A stretch of 64,000 bases of DNA from Acinetobacter pittii ANC 4050 (lineage in GTDB: Bacteria > Pseudomonadota > Gammaproteobacteria > Pseudomonadales > Moraxellaceae). The notes beneath the pieces were generated by a model. The model was given only the letters and a program-made list of their open reading frames with translations. It was not told the origin of the DNA and made no database searches. Both the position numbers and the translations under genes were made by a program. Below are positions 50,849 through 60,094 of the stretch, piece after piece. The stretch is taken from positions 749,196-813,195 of the forward strand of contig NZ_KB976987.1 of the NCBI RefSeq assembly GCF_000399685.1. The letters run 5' to 3'. Position 1 is the first letter of the stretch; every line of letters begins with the position of its first letter.

Positions 50849-52303
50849 ATGAATACATTACGTTTAACTACTCTTGCATTAGGTTTGATGGTTTCAGGCA
50901 TAGCTGCGGCTCAAACTTATGTGGTTGACCGTTATCAAGACGATAGCAATAAAGGCTCTTTACGCTGGGCAATTGAACAAGCCAATGCAAACCCAAGCGA
51001 AGCTAGCGACATTTTGATTCAAGCAGTAGGCAAAGCACCTTATGCGATTAAATTAAATAGTGCACTTCCTGAAATTAAAGCACCTGTCAAAATCATTGGT
51101 ACCCAGTGGGATAAAACTGGTGAATACATCGCAATTGATGGTTCAAACTATATTAAAGGTGAAGGTGCGAAAGCTTGCCCTGGTGCAAACCCTGAGCAGT
51201 ACGGAACCAATGTCCGTACCATGACCTTACCGGGGTTGGTACTGCGTGATGTGAATAATGTCACTTTGAAAGGTTTAGACATTCATCGCTTCTGTATTGG
51301 TGTATTGATTAACCGTTCAAGCAATAACCTCATTCAACACAACCGTATTAGTAATAACTATGGTGGTGCTGGTGTCATGTTGACTGGTGATGACGGGCAA
51401 GGTAACCCAACTGCAACGACGACCAATAACAACAAAGTTTTAGACAATATTTTCCAAGACAATGGTGATGGCTTAGAACTGACACGTGGTGCGGCATTTA
51501 ACTTAATTGCGAATAACCATTTTGTTTCAACGAAAGCAAACCCAGAGCCATCACAAGGTATTGAAATTTTGTGGGGTAATGACAATGCTGTAGCTGGTAA
51601 TAAATTTGAAAACTATTCAGATGGCTTACAGATTAACTGGGGTAAGCGTAACTATATTGCCTATAACGAACTGACCAATAATTCGATTGGTTTTAACATG
51701 ACGGGTGATGGAAACATTCTCGATAGCAACAAAGTGCATGGTAATCGTATTGGTGTAGCCATCCGCTCTGAAAAAGATGCAAACGCAAAAATTACTTTGA
51801 CTAAAAACCTGATTTGGGACAATGGTAAAGATATTAAGCGTTGTGAAGCTGGCGGTTCATGTGTACCAAATCAGCGTTTAGGCGCAATTGTATTTGGTGT
51901 GCCTGCACTTGAGCATGAAGGATTCGTAGGATCGCGTGGGGGCGGTGTAGTTGTAGATCCATCTAAACAACAAAAAACTTGTACGCAGCCAAATCAACAA
52001 AACTGTAATGCTCAGCCGAATCAGGGTATTAAAGCACCTAAGTTAACCGCTAATAAAGGTTCAGTGGCTGTAGAAATTAATGGTTTACCAAGCCAACGCT
52101 ATCAAGTGGAGTTCTTTGGAAATCAAAATGCGGCATCAAAAGAAGCTGAGCAATATTTAGGAGCTGTTACCGTTGCTACAGATGCCGAAGGTAATGCAAA
52201 AGCGAATTGGAAGCCAACTGTAAAAGTTGCCTCAATTACAGCGAATGTAACTGATCGTTTTGGAGCGACGTCTGAACTTAGTTCGGCCGTACAAATTAAA
52301 TAA
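50849..52303 (+). CDS. quiC: 3-dehydroshikimate dehydratase, periplasmic
   Basis: The 484-aa protein has a signal peptide ending SGIAAAQ and then a right-handed beta-helix made of Asn-rich repeats (NNVTLKGLDIHRFCIGVL, NLIQHNRISNNYGGAGV, NKVLDNIFQDNGDGLEL). This is the QuiC type, unrelated to the TIM-barrel AsbF type. It converts 3-dehydroshikimate to protocatechuate in the periplasm. The C-terminal 100 residues form a separate beta domain with a short Cys-containing stretch. Confidence 0.93.
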   Translation: MNTLRLTTLALGLMVSGIAAAQTYVVDRYQDDSNKGSLRWAIEQANANPSEASDILIQAVGKAPYAIKLNSALPEIKAPVKIIGTQWDKTGEYIAIDGSNYIKGEGAKACPGANPEQYGTNVRTMTLPGLVLRDVNNVTLKGLDIHRFCIGVLINRSSNNLIQHNRISNNYGGAGVMLTGDDGQGNPTATTTNNNKVLDNIFQDNGDGLELTRGAAFNLIANNHFVSTKANPEPSQGIEILWGNDNAVAGNKFENYSDGLQINWGKRNYIAYNELTNNSIGFNMTGDGNILDSNKVHGNRIGVAIRSEKDANAKITLTKNLIWDNGKDIKRCEAGGSCVPNQRLGAIVFGVPALEHEGFVGSRGGGVVVDPSKQQKTCTQPNQQNCNAQPNQGIKAPKLTANKGSVAVEINGLPSQRYQVEFFGNQNAASKEAEQYLGAVTVATDAEGNAKANWKPTVKVASITANVTDRFGATSELSSAVQIK

Positions 52304-52317
52304 CAACAATAAGGGAA

Positions 52318-52336
52318 GCGCCTCGCACAGAGGCGC
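52318..52336 (+). other. GC-rich intra-operon stem-loop between quiC and quiX
   Basis: GCGCCTC and GAGGCGC pair around GCACA. No T-run follows. In AT-rich DNA this is a strong isolated hairpin, which may stabilise or mark a processing point in the transcript before the porin gene. Confidence 0.65.
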
Positions 52337-52364
52337 AGCATAGAAATGATAAAAGGGATTTGAA

Positions 52365-53684
52365 ATGCCAAATTTAATGAAACTGAGTGTGTTAACAATC
52401 GCTGTATTAGGCAGTCAATTTGCGCTTGCTAATGAGCCGTGGTCACAAGATCGTCAATGGTTGCTTGGTGACTGGAATGGAAAACGCCAGCAGCTAGAGC
52501 AACAAGGTTATAAATTTACAGCTTCTATTATGAGCCAAGCTGCCACAAATTTAGATGGTGGTTATAACGATAGCAATACATTTGAAAATGCTGCGCAACT
52601 TTCTTTGGGTGCAAACTTCGATTTAGAAAAAATTGCTGGATGGAAAGATACAACAGCGAGCCTAGTCGTGACTAAACGTGACGGCAATGCATTAACTCTT
52701 GAGCGTATTAAAGACCCACGTTCTAGCCAATTGGGTAATGCTCAAGAGATTTATGGACGCGGTAAAATCTGGCGTTTATCTCAAGCATGGGTGAAAAAAG
52801 GTTTCGTTGATAACACCGTACAGGTCAAATTTGGTCGTATGGGAATGTCAGAGGACTTTAATAGTTCTCAATGTGAGTTTCAGAACTTATTGCTTTGCGG
52901 TGGACAGCTAGGAAAATCAATCGGTTCAATTTGGTACAACTCACCAGTCGGTGTTTGGGCGACAAACGTTAAATATCAATTTGCCCCTGAGTGGACTTTG
53001 GGATTGGGGGTGTATGAGGTCAATCCAGACAATATTAAAACCGAATCAAATAGTGATGGTTTTAATCTGGATATGAACAACGTAAAGGGCGCAACCATAC
53101 CAGTTGAGCTTGCATGGAAACCAAAACTTACCGCTTTTAATGGTTTACCGGGTGAATATAAAGTAGGGGCGCTGTACTCAACCGCAGAAGCGAATGATAT
53201 TAAGACGGCGGATAAAGTTCATGATGGAAAACAAAGTTTCTGGATTAATGCACAGCAACAACTGACGAATAAAGGCGAAGATCCGAAACGCGGTTTATAT
53301 ATCAGTTTTAACGGCGTTGTAAATGATAAAGCAACGACTTTTGTTCAAAGTACGCAACAGCTTGCTCTTTGGTATAAGGGGCCATTTGATAGCCGTCCAA
53401 ATGATTCGATTGGTTTTGGTATTGCCAATTATGTGGTCAATGATCGTGCTAAAGATAAGCAGATCGCAACAAATGAAAGTCGTGGATATTATAGCTATGA
53501 TGCACTTGCATCTGACTATATTCCAATTCAAGACGACGAACTAAATGTCGAGCTGAACTATACCTACCAATGGTCTCCGGCCGTCATGTTACGTCCAAAC
53601 ATTCAATATATCCATCAACCTGCGGGTGTAAAAGAGGTCGATGATGCTTGGGTGGCAGGCTTGAGTGTAAAAGTTAATTTTTAA
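52365..53684 (+). CDS. quiX: OprB-like carbohydrate-selective porin
   Basis: The 439-aa outer membrane protein has a signal peptide ending GSQFALA. The mature protein starts with the OprB-family WLLGDWNGKRQQLEQQGYKF and ends in a C-terminal Phe (SVKVNF), as barrel proteins do. In the qui cluster it is thought to let quinate and shikimate cross the outer membrane. An alternative is that it has broader sugar-acid specificity. Confidence 0.9.
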   Translation: MPNLMKLSVLTIAVLGSQFALANEPWSQDRQWLLGDWNGKRQQLEQQGYKFTASIMSQAATNLDGGYNDSNTFENAAQLSLGANFDLEKIAGWKDTTASLVVTKRDGNALTLERIKDPRSSQLGNAQEIYGRGKIWRLSQAWVKKGFVDNTVQVKFGRMGMSEDFNSSQCEFQNLLLCGGQLGKSIGSIWYNSPVGVWATNVKYQFAPEWTLGLGVYEVNPDNIKTESNSDGFNLDMNNVKGATIPVELAWKPKLTAFNGLPGEYKVGALYSTAEANDIKTADKVHDGKQSFWINAQQQLTNKGEDPKRGLYISFNGVVNDKATTFVQSTQQLALWYKGPFDSRPNDSIGFGIANYVVNDRAKDKQIATNESRGYYSYDALASDYIPIQDDELNVELNYTYQWSPAVMLRPNIQYIHQPAGVKEVDDAWVAGLSVKVNF

Positions 53685-53766
53685 CAGTATTTATGGCTGG
53701 TTAGACATGGTTTAACTGGCTCAAATGCTTGAACTATTCGGGTTCAGTATATGTGGAGTAGGATCT

Positions 53767-56196
53767 ATGTCTGAGTCAGATTCTAAGTTTCATATCTTAT
53801 TCAAAATATGGTGTTTTATTTTAGGCTTAGCTTTATTGGCTACAGGTGTTTTTTACATTGTAGGCGGTGGAAAGCTAGTATCACTCGGCGGTTCTTGGTA
53901 TTTCTTAGTTGCAGGGCTATTTATTACCCTTTCTGCAATTAGTATTTTCCGAAAAAAAGCGCTTGGTGTCTGGATTTTTGCGGCTGTCTTTGTTGGCACC
54001 GTAATTTGGTCACTGGTTGATGCGGGCTGGGAATTTTGGCCATTATTCTCGCGTTTAATGTTTCCTGCTGGTCTTTTTGCTGCTTTATTATTTACGCTAC
54101 CTTCAATTCGACGCTACCAATTTCAAACCAGTTTGGCATCTTCATCTTATGCAGTAGGTGGATTAGTTGTTGTAGGTATGTTGATTGCGCTTTACCAGAT
54201 GTTCCAACCGCATCCAACGGTAGCAAGTTCAGGTGAAAAGCTCCCTTTAGTGCCCGTTGACCCAGCTAAAAAACAGGTGAATTGGGAAAATTATGGAAAT
54301 GATGCAGGCGGTAGCCGCTTTGTTGCTCTCGATCAAATTAACAGAGATAACGTTCATAAATTAAAAGAAGCTTGGCGTTTTAGAACAGGCGATTTTACAA
54401 CGGGTAGTGGCAATGGTGCTGAAGACCAAATGACACCGCTACAGGTTGGAAATAAAGTCTTCTTATGTACACCACATAATAATATTTTTGCGATAGATGC
54501 TGACTCGGGCAAACAGCTCTGGAAAGCTGAAGTGAACTCGAAAGCCGATGCTTGGGAACGTTGTCGTGGTGTTGCCTATTTTGATTCAACCAAACCACTT
54601 GTTCAACCAACTTTGGCTGGTGCAAATGCAGTAACCGCGGTTGCAACAAATACGGCATGTCCACGTCGTGTATATACCAATACACCTGATGGTCGTTTAA
54701 TTGCAGTCAATGCAGATAATGGTCAGCGCTGTGCGGACTTTGGTGTAAATGGAACGGTTGACCTGCTTGAAGGCTTAGGTGGTGGGACTAAGGCTCCACG
54801 TTTTGAGGTGACTTCTGCACCAACTATTGCAGGTACAACCATTGTGGTCGGTAGCCGTATTGCCGATAACGTAGCCGCAGATATGCCGGGCGGTGTTATC
54901 CGTGGTTATGACGTGATTACGGGTAAACTTCGCTGGGCGTTTGATCCACGTAATCTAGATCCTAACTATGTTCTTAAACCGGGTGAAACCTATAAACGTA
55001 GTTCGGCAAACTCTTGGGCTGCAATGTCTTATGATCCGCAAATGAATACGGTGTTCTTACCTATGGGTAGTTCATCTGTCGACATTTGGGGCGGTAACCG
55101 TAATCCGTTAGATCATAAATACAATACTTCTGTATTAGCACTTGATGCGACAACAGGTAAAGAAAAGTGGGTGTATCAAACTGTTCATAACGATTTATGG
55201 GACTTTGACTTACCTATGCAACCGAGTCTAGTCGACTTCCCATTAAAAGATGGTACGACTAAACCAGCTGTTGTGATTGGAACCAAATCAGGCCAATTTT
55301 TTGTGCTTGACCGTGTAACTGGTAAACCGCTGACTAAAGTGATTGAACAGCCAGTGAAAGCTGCGAATATTCCGGGTGAGCAATACAGTGCAACTCAACC
55401 ACGTTCAGTTGAAATGCCTCAAATTGGTAATCAGACTTTAACTGAGTCAGATATGTGGGGTGCTACGCCATTTGACCAACTGATGTGCCGTATTAACTTT
55501 AAGTCAATGCGTTACGAAGGTTTATTTACTGCACCAGGTACTGATGTTTCATTAAGTTTCCCAGGTTCTTTGGGTGGCATGAACTGGGGTAGTATTGCTT
55601 TTGATCCAACTCATCGTTATATGTTCGTGAACGATATGCGCCTTGGATTATGGATTCAATTAATAGAGCAAACTCCTGAAGACATTAAGATTCAAGCGAA
55701 TGGTGGGGAAAAAGTAAACACAGGTATGGGCGCTGTACCAATGAAAGGTACCCCGTATAAAGTGAATAAAAACCGCTTTATGTCAGCACTAAGCATTCCT
55801 TGTCAGAAACCGCCGTTTGGTACGATGACTGCGATTGATTTGAAAACTCGTCAAGTTGCATGGCAGGTACCATTAGGTACGGTTGAAGATACTGGCCCTA
55901 TGGGAATTAAGATGGGCTTAAAAGCACCGATCGGTATGCCAACCATTGGTGGTCCGATGGCAACTCAAGGTGGTTTGGTTTTCTTTGCTGCAACACAAGA
56001 TTACTACTTACGTGCATTTGATTCATCTACAGGTAAAGAACTGTGGAAATCACGTATGCCAGTAGGTAGTCAGGGCACACCAATAAGCTATGTTTCACCT
56101 AAAACAGGTAAACAATATGTGGTTGTTACCGCAGGTGGAGCACGTCAATCACCTGATCATGGCGATTATGTGATCGCTTATACTTTAGAACAGTAA
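53767..56196 (+). CDS. quiA: Quinate/shikimate dehydrogenase, PQQ-dependent
   Basis: The 809-aa enzyme has an N-terminal membrane domain of about five helices (residues 10-140) and a periplasmic eight-bladed propeller. The propeller carries PQQ quinoprotein repeats, such as NNIFAIDADSGKQLWK, SVLALDATTGKEKWVYQTVHNDLWDFD and YYLRAFDSSTGKELWK. It oxidises quinate to 3-dehydroquinate and passes electrons to ubiquinone. I start it at 53767 after AGGA; the length then equals that known for A. baylyi QuiA. It ends the operon. Confidence 0.95.
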   Translation: MSESDSKFHILFKIWCFILGLALLATGVFYIVGGGKLVSLGGSWYFLVAGLFITLSAISIFRKKALGVWIFAAVFVGTVIWSLVDAGWEFWPLFSRLMFPAGLFAALLFTLPSIRRYQFQTSLASSSYAVGGLVVVGMLIALYQMFQPHPTVASSGEKLPLVPVDPAKKQVNWENYGNDAGGSRFVALDQINRDNVHKLKEAWRFRTGDFTTGSGNGAEDQMTPLQVGNKVFLCTPHNNIFAIDADSGKQLWKAEVNSKADAWERCRGVAYFDSTKPLVQPTLAGANAVTAVATNTACPRRVYTNTPDGRLIAVNADNGQRCADFGVNGTVDLLEGLGGGTKAPRFEVTSAPTIAGTTIVVGSRIADNVAADMPGGVIRGYDVITGKLRWAFDPRNLDPNYVLKPGETYKRSSANSWAAMSYDPQMNTVFLPMGSSSVDIWGGNRNPLDHKYNTSVLALDATTGKEKWVYQTVHNDLWDFDLPMQPSLVDFPLKDGTTKPAVVIGTKSGQFFVLDRVTGKPLTKVIEQPVKAANIPGEQYSATQPRSVEMPQIGNQTLTESDMWGATPFDQLMCRINFKSMRYEGLFTAPGTDVSLSFPGSLGGMNWGSIAFDPTHRYMFVNDMRLGLWIQLIEQTPEDIKIQANGGEKVNTGMGAVPMKGTPYKVNKNRFMSALSIPCQKPPFGTMTAIDLKTRQVAWQVPLGTVEDTGPMGIKMGLKAPIGMPTIGGPMATQGGLVFFAATQDYYLRAFDSSTGKELWKSRMPVGSQGTPISYVSPKTGKQYVVVTAGGARQSPDHGDYVIAYTLEQ

Positions 56197-56202
56197 TTAA
56201 AT

Positions 56203-56240
56203 AAGGCAAAAGAAAGAATTTCTCTTTTGCCTTTTATTTT
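56203..56240 (+). terminator. Intrinsic terminator of the pca-qui operon
   Basis: AAGGCAAAAGA and TCTTTTGCCTT form an 11-bp stem, followed by TTATTTTTA. Confidence 0.85.
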
Positions 56241-56597
56241 TAATATATTTTTTATATAAAAGAAGAAAAGTAAATTCTATATTTTTAACTAGATAGCTTT
56301 ACCAAGTAGTAAAAAAGTGCTTGAAGTTATTATCAAACTTAAAATTTTCTTAAAAGTTATTTATCTTGAACACTAGGCACAGCCGAACTATTAAGCATTT
56401 TCTTATAATGTTTTACCTATAAATAAAAGGCTGGGATTTATTAAGTTTTGTTTAACTTAAAGTTGTGAATTTTAATTAGAAATAAACATTATCAAGTTTT
56501 TGATAGAGAAAATTAGGGTATTTTTGTTGGAAAAATGAGCGTAAATATATACTTATATTATATTTATATAATTTATTGGGTTGCGTTAGAATAGTCG

Positions 56598-56688
56598 TCG
56601 CAGATTATTACTACCCAGTAATAATTTGTATTTCAGGAATTTAAGCTCTTTTTAGCTTAAGGCTCATCGCAAGATGAGCCTTTTTTTA
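56598..56688 (+). ncRNA. Candidate small RNA with three hairpins
   Basis: Hairpin 1 is ATTATTACT/AGTAATAAT (56604-56625). Hairpin 2 is TTAAGCT/AGCTTAA (56641-56660). Hairpin 3 is AAGGCTCATC/GATGAGCCTT with a GCAA tetraloop and seven T (56659-56687), a strong terminator that follows no gene. TAGAAT at 56587-56592 could be a -10 box. The 5' end is inferred. Confidence 0.5.
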
Positions 56689-56721
56689 TGACTTGACGAA
56701 AGCTATTTTTAACTACTATTA

Positions 56722-56736
56722 AAATAGCCTAAGTAA
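56722..56736 (+). repeat. AAATAGCCTAAGYAA dispersed repeat, copy 2
   Basis: AAATAGCCTAAGTAA, in the intergenic region after the candidate small RNA. Confidence 0.7.
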
Positions 56737-56840
56737 AATTAAGCAAATAAATACTGATGAGAATCACAAAAAATAGTCTTTAATGACAAGAAGTGTCTGA
56801 TTTGTTAAATTAAAGCCACTTGATAATAATAGGTGATACG

Positions 56841-57308
56841 ATGAGATTTTTGGTTCTTGCAACTTTATCTGGTTTAGCTTTGATGGGTTGTGCTTCTGTT
56901 CAGCAAGCACCGAATACACAAGAGACAATTCGTTATGCTTCTAGTCCATGCTTTGGCGCATGCCCAATCTATTCTGTGGAAGTAACACCTACGGGTTTAA
57001 TTCGTTTTGAAGGTAAACAATATACAAAAGCTATCGGTGTTAAAGAAATTCAAGGTAGCGTAAAAGATTATAAAAAACTTGCAGATGATCTAAAAACTTA
57101 CCGACCTGAAACAGGTACACAAGCGAAAACTGGTGGATGTCAGCAAACTGCAACCGACATGTCTAGCTATTATATTTCATGGATTCAACCAAATGGTACA
57201 GAAACTAAGTTAAGCCATTATAAAGGTTGCATGTCTCCAGCAAATAGTAGACTTAATAAGATTATGGATAACTTGCCAGATCAATTAGGCATTAAAGATC
57301 TAATTTAA
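56841..57308 (+). CDS. DUF6438 lipoprotein
   Basis: The 155-aa product has a lipoprotein signal peptide (lipobox GLALMGC). The mature domain starts RYASSPCFGACPIYSVEVTP, with the CxxxCP pattern typical of DUF6438, and has two further Cys (TGGCQQ, KGCMSP), so two disulphides are likely. Function is unknown. I use the ATG at 56841 because AGGTG lies 5 to 7 bases upstream; the extension to 56820 has no ribosome site. A strong terminator follows. Confidence 0.8.
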   Translation: MRFLVLATLSGLALMGCASVQQAPNTQETIRYASSPCFGACPIYSVEVTPTGLIRFEGKQYTKAIGVKEIQGSVKDYKKLADDLKTYRPETGTQAKTGGCQQTATDMSSYYISWIQPNGTETKLSHYKGCMSPANSRLNKIMDNLPDQLGIKDLI

Positions 57309-57312
57309 TGAC

Positions 57313-57339
57313 AAAAGCCCCAAAACTTTGGGGCTTTTT
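57313..57339. terminator. Intrinsic terminator after the DUF6438 gene
   Basis: AAAAGCCCCAAA and TTTGGGGCTTTT with T-run. Confidence 0.9.
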
Positions 57340-57443
57340 CTTGTTAAGAACAATTATAAACTTAAAAATTTTATTTTAAGTATTCCTAAACAAATCAGCG
57401 TATAATACAAATTATAAAAATATATATTGTTAAGAGTGGTTAT

Positions 57444-57857
57444 ATGTCAAATATTGTCTATGCCTTTGTAGGTGGTTTATTACTCGGCATCGCAACAGTT
57501 GGATATTTATATATAAATGGTCGTATAGCCGGAATTAGTGGATTACTTGCTCAAGTTATAAATCCTACTAAAGATATTTTTAAAAGTTCAGCATTTTGGT
57601 TTATTGCTGGGCTCGTGATTACACCTTTCATATATGGCTATTTCTATCAGCCTGAAATTGAAATTAAAGCCAATACATTTGCACTTATTTTAGCAGGTGT
57701 ACTTGTTGGCTTTGGAACCCGGTTAGGCGCTGGATGTACAAGTGGGCATGGTATTTGCGGTATGAGCAGATTATCAAAACGCTCAATAGTGGCGACAGTA
57801 GTTTTTATGTTTGCTGGCATGTTAACGGTTTATATCATTCGTCATGTGCTGGGGTAA
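57444..57857 (+). CDS. YeeE/YedE-type sulfur transport subunit 1
   Basis: The 137-aa membrane protein has four helices. It carries the half-module signature [24 protein letters not shown], in which the Cys residues are thought to relay thiosulfate or sulfide. Here YeeE is split in two small proteins, the second encoded four bases downstream, as in PmpA/PmpB-type systems. The following gene is a metallo-beta-lactamase-fold hydrolase, so the trio probably handles reduced sulfur or persulfide. Confidence 0.82.
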   Translation: MSNIVYAFVGGLLLGIATVGYLYINGRIAGISGLLAQVINPTKDIFKSSAFWFIAGLVITPFIYGYFYQPEIEIKANTFALILAGVLVGFGTRLGAGCTSGHGICGMSRLSKRSIVATVVFMFAGMLTVYIIRHVLG

Positions 57858-57861
57858 TCCT

Positions 57862-58275
57862 ATGAAAAACATTTTTTCTTTTATATTTGGTGGTTTGTTT
57901 TCATTAGGCTTAATGATTTCGGGCATGTCTAATCCTGAAAAGGTATTAGGTTTTTTAGATATCTTTGGGCAGTGGGATATTAGCTTAATGTTTGTGATGT
58001 TAGGTGCAATTTTTGTGGCATTTATTCCATTTCAAAAGGCTATAAAAAGCCCTAAAACACTTTTTAATGAACAAATTCAATTACCAACAAATACACAGAT
58101 TGACCAAAGATTAATTGTTGGGGCTTTTATTTTCGGTATAGGCTGGGGAATAGCAGGGATATGTCCAGCACCCGCTTTAACGCTTATAGGGTTAGGATAT
58201 TTTGAAGCGCTTTATTTTATTGTCGCTATGTTATTAGGAATGTTTATTTACCGAGTCTTAAATAAAGGAAATTAA
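57862..58275 (+). CDS. YeeE/YedE-type sulfur transport subunit 2
   Basis: The 137-aa partner of the previous protein starts MKNIFSFIFGGLFSLGLMISGMSNPEKVLGFLD (residues 1-33, the usual half-module opening) and has the second Cys motif GIAGICPAPALTLIG. I use the ATG at 57862, which leaves four bases after the first gene; the frame to 57844 would overlap it. The two likely form one transport unit in the inner membrane. Confidence 0.82.
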   Translation: MKNIFSFIFGGLFSLGLMISGMSNPEKVLGFLDIFGQWDISLMFVMLGAIFVAFIPFQKAIKSPKTLFNEQIQLPTNTQIDQRLIVGAFIFGIGWGIAGICPAPALTLIGLGYFEALYFIVAMLLGMFIYRVLNKGN

Positions 58276-58279
58276 ACCT

Positions 58280-59146
58280 ATGCAACAACCTCTAGTAAAA
58301 GATTTTTTTGATGAAAACACCAATACTTTTAGCTATGTTGTTGCAGATTTAGCGACTCATCAATGCGCAATTATTGATAGTGTGCTTGACTATGACGCAG
58401 CTTCGGCAACTACAAAAACAACTAATGCCGATCGTATTGTCGATTATGTTTTGGCTCAAAACTTTAAAGTGCAATGGATTTTAGAAACTCACGTCCACGC
58501 CGACCATATGACCGCGGCTCAATATTTAAAATCTAAATTGGGCGGTACAATTGCAATTAGTCAAAAAATCTCAATCGTACAAGAAACATTTTCCACTATA
58601 TATAATTTTGATTTTAAAAAATTTAATGAAAATCAGCCTTTTGATTATTTGTTCGAAGATTATGAACATTTCAAAATAGGAGATATAGAAGCCTATAACA
58701 TTCCTACACCAGGGCATACACCTGCTTGCTTAAGCTATGTGATTGGTGATGCTGTTTTTGTCGGTGATACTTTATTTATGCCCGATTATGGCTCAGCGAG
58801 ATGCGACTTTCCTAAAGGAAGTGCTGCTGAGCTTTATGATTCCGTACAAAAGCTTTACCAACTTCCTGACGAAATGCGTATGTTCTTATGCCATGACTAT
58901 AAACCCGAAGGTCGTGATGAATATATCTGTCAAACAAATATTAAGACTCAAAAGCAAAGCAACATTCATTTAAACCGACGCGTTTCTAAGGACTCATTCA
59001 TAAGAATGCGCCAAGAACGAGATGCAACTTTGGCAATGCCAAAATTAATTTTGCCTTCCATTCAAATTAATATGAACGGTGGAAATTTTCCGGAACCTGA
59101 AGCGAATGGCATCCGTTATTTAAAAATTCCATTTAATTACTTCTAA
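58280..59146 (+). CDS. Metallo-beta-lactamase-fold hydrolase (Blh/ETHE1-like)
   Basis: The 288-aa protein has the metal site HVHADH near residue 75, then PGHTPACLSYV, GDTLFMPDYGSARCDFP and CHDY. Those are the motifs of the persulfide dioxygenase/Blh branch, which oxidises glutathione persulfide. No rhodanese domain is fused. It follows two YeeE-type transport genes by four bases, a known sulfide-response gene set. No BigR-type repressor is beside it. Confidence 0.85.
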   Translation: MQQPLVKDFFDENTNTFSYVVADLATHQCAIIDSVLDYDAASATTKTTNADRIVDYVLAQNFKVQWILETHVHADHMTAAQYLKSKLGGTIAISQKISIVQETFSTIYNFDFKKFNENQPFDYLFEDYEHFKIGDIEAYNIPTPGHTPACLSYVIGDAVFVGDTLFMPDYGSARCDFPKGSAAELYDSVQKLYQLPDEMRMFLCHDYKPEGRDEYICQTNIKTQKQSNIHLNRRVSKDSFIRMRQERDATLAMPKLILPSIQINMNGGNFPEPEANGIRYLKIPFNYF

Positions 59147-59236
59147 AAATAGCCTAAGCAACTCTTTAAATTACCATCATTCTCTATAAATAGCCTAAGC
59201 AAAATAAATTTCATTTCAATAAAATAGCCTAAGCAA
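59147..59236 (+). repeat. Cluster of three AAATAGCCTAAGCAA repeats
   Basis: Identical 15-mers lie at 59147-59161, 59188-59202 and 59222-59236, all in the same orientation. They fill the short gap between the converging hydrolase and IclR genes, where a terminator would be expected. Confidence 0.8.
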
Positions 59237-59239
59237 GAT

Positions 59240-60052
59240 TTAAAGAACTTGCCTCAAATCCCGCGAAGTCTCTTGCAATAAAGGCAAAATGTGTTGAATT
59301 AAATATTCTTCAGTTGTTTTCATAGTAGGTGAAACAATATTTAAAGCTGCAACGACTTTAAAGTCTTGTCCATAAATCGGTACGGCGAGCGCATGAACTC
59401 CTAATTCATGTTCTTCACGCGAATAACACCAGTCTTGTTCTCGAATCTCTTTTAGTAACTCTAAAAATTTATCATTTTCGACATGGGTATATTTAGTTAA
59501 ACGCTGAAGTGGATATTTTTGAAGCCAGTCGAGTTGTTCTTGTTGGCTTAAATGCGCCAGTAAAATTTTACCCGCTGAGGTCGCATGAGCAGGCAGACGG
59601 TTACCTAAGTGTAAGCCGTATGGATTTACACGGTCTGTTTGTTGGTGCGCGGCACTACGGGCAATGGTAATGGCTTCATACCCATCAAGTACCATCACGG
59701 AGTAAATGAGAGAAGTTTGGTTAGTTAACAGATTTAATAAAGGCTGAGACACTTTCGGAAGCTGGGCTGCACCCAAATAAGCTCCTGAAAACTTCAAGAC
59801 TTTGGGAGTTAAATAATAATAATGTCCATCAGATTCAAGATAACCTAAATATTCTAAAGTTAATAAATGGCGTCTTGCGGCTGCACGAGTGAGTCCGGTT
59901 TTTTCGGCCGCCATCGAAATATTTAAACGATGTTGATTACTACTAAAGCTATCTAAAATTGCCATGCCTTTACCAATACCAGCAATGTAATCTTCATGAC
60001 GAATCGTTTTTTTGTTGTCCTGATTCTGGATTATCCGTTCATCTTTACTCAT
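59240..60052 (-). CDS. IclR-family regulator of the PcaU/PobR subfamily
   Basis: The 270-aa protein has an N-terminal winged helix (DYIAGIGKGMAILDSFS, then TGLTRAAARRHLLTLEYLGYLE) and a C-terminal effector domain with GNRLPAHATSAGKILLA and EEHELGVHALAVPIYG. Those segments and the length strongly resemble PcaU and PobR of Acinetobacter, which bind protocatechuate or 4-hydroxybenzoate. Its location 3 kb after the pca-qui operon makes it the best candidate for binding the operator at 41807. PobR remains possible, but no pobA is seen. AAGGA precedes the start. Confidence 0.72.
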   Translation of the reverse strand: MSKDERIIQNQDNKKTIRHEDYIAGIGKGMAILDSFSSNQHRLNISMAAEKTGLTRAAARRHLLTLEYLGYLESDGHYYYLTPKVLKFSGAYLGAAQLPKVSQPLLNLLTNQTSLIYSVMVLDGYEAITIARSAAHQQTDRVNPYGLHLGNRLPAHATSAGKILLAHLSQQEQLDWLQKYPLQRLTKYTHVENDKFLELLKEIREQDWCYSREEHELGVHALAVPIYGQDFKVVAALNIVSPTMKTTEEYLIQHILPLLQETSRDLRQVL

Positions 60053-60094
60053 TACTGGTCCTTGTACGATAGAAGCTTAGTAGATCAATGTGCT

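Larger units (their letters stand above)
56197..56840. other. Long intergenic region after quiA
   Basis: These 644 very AT-rich bases hold the quiA terminator, a possible three-hairpin small RNA (about 56598-56688) and one AAATAGCCTAAGYAA repeat. I see no protein-coding frame. Confidence 0.6.

Noticed and set aside
59147..59236. CRISPR array made of the 15-base repeats
   Set aside because: Three repeats of 15 bases with unequal short spacers, single copies elsewhere, and no cas genes. Not a CRISPR array.
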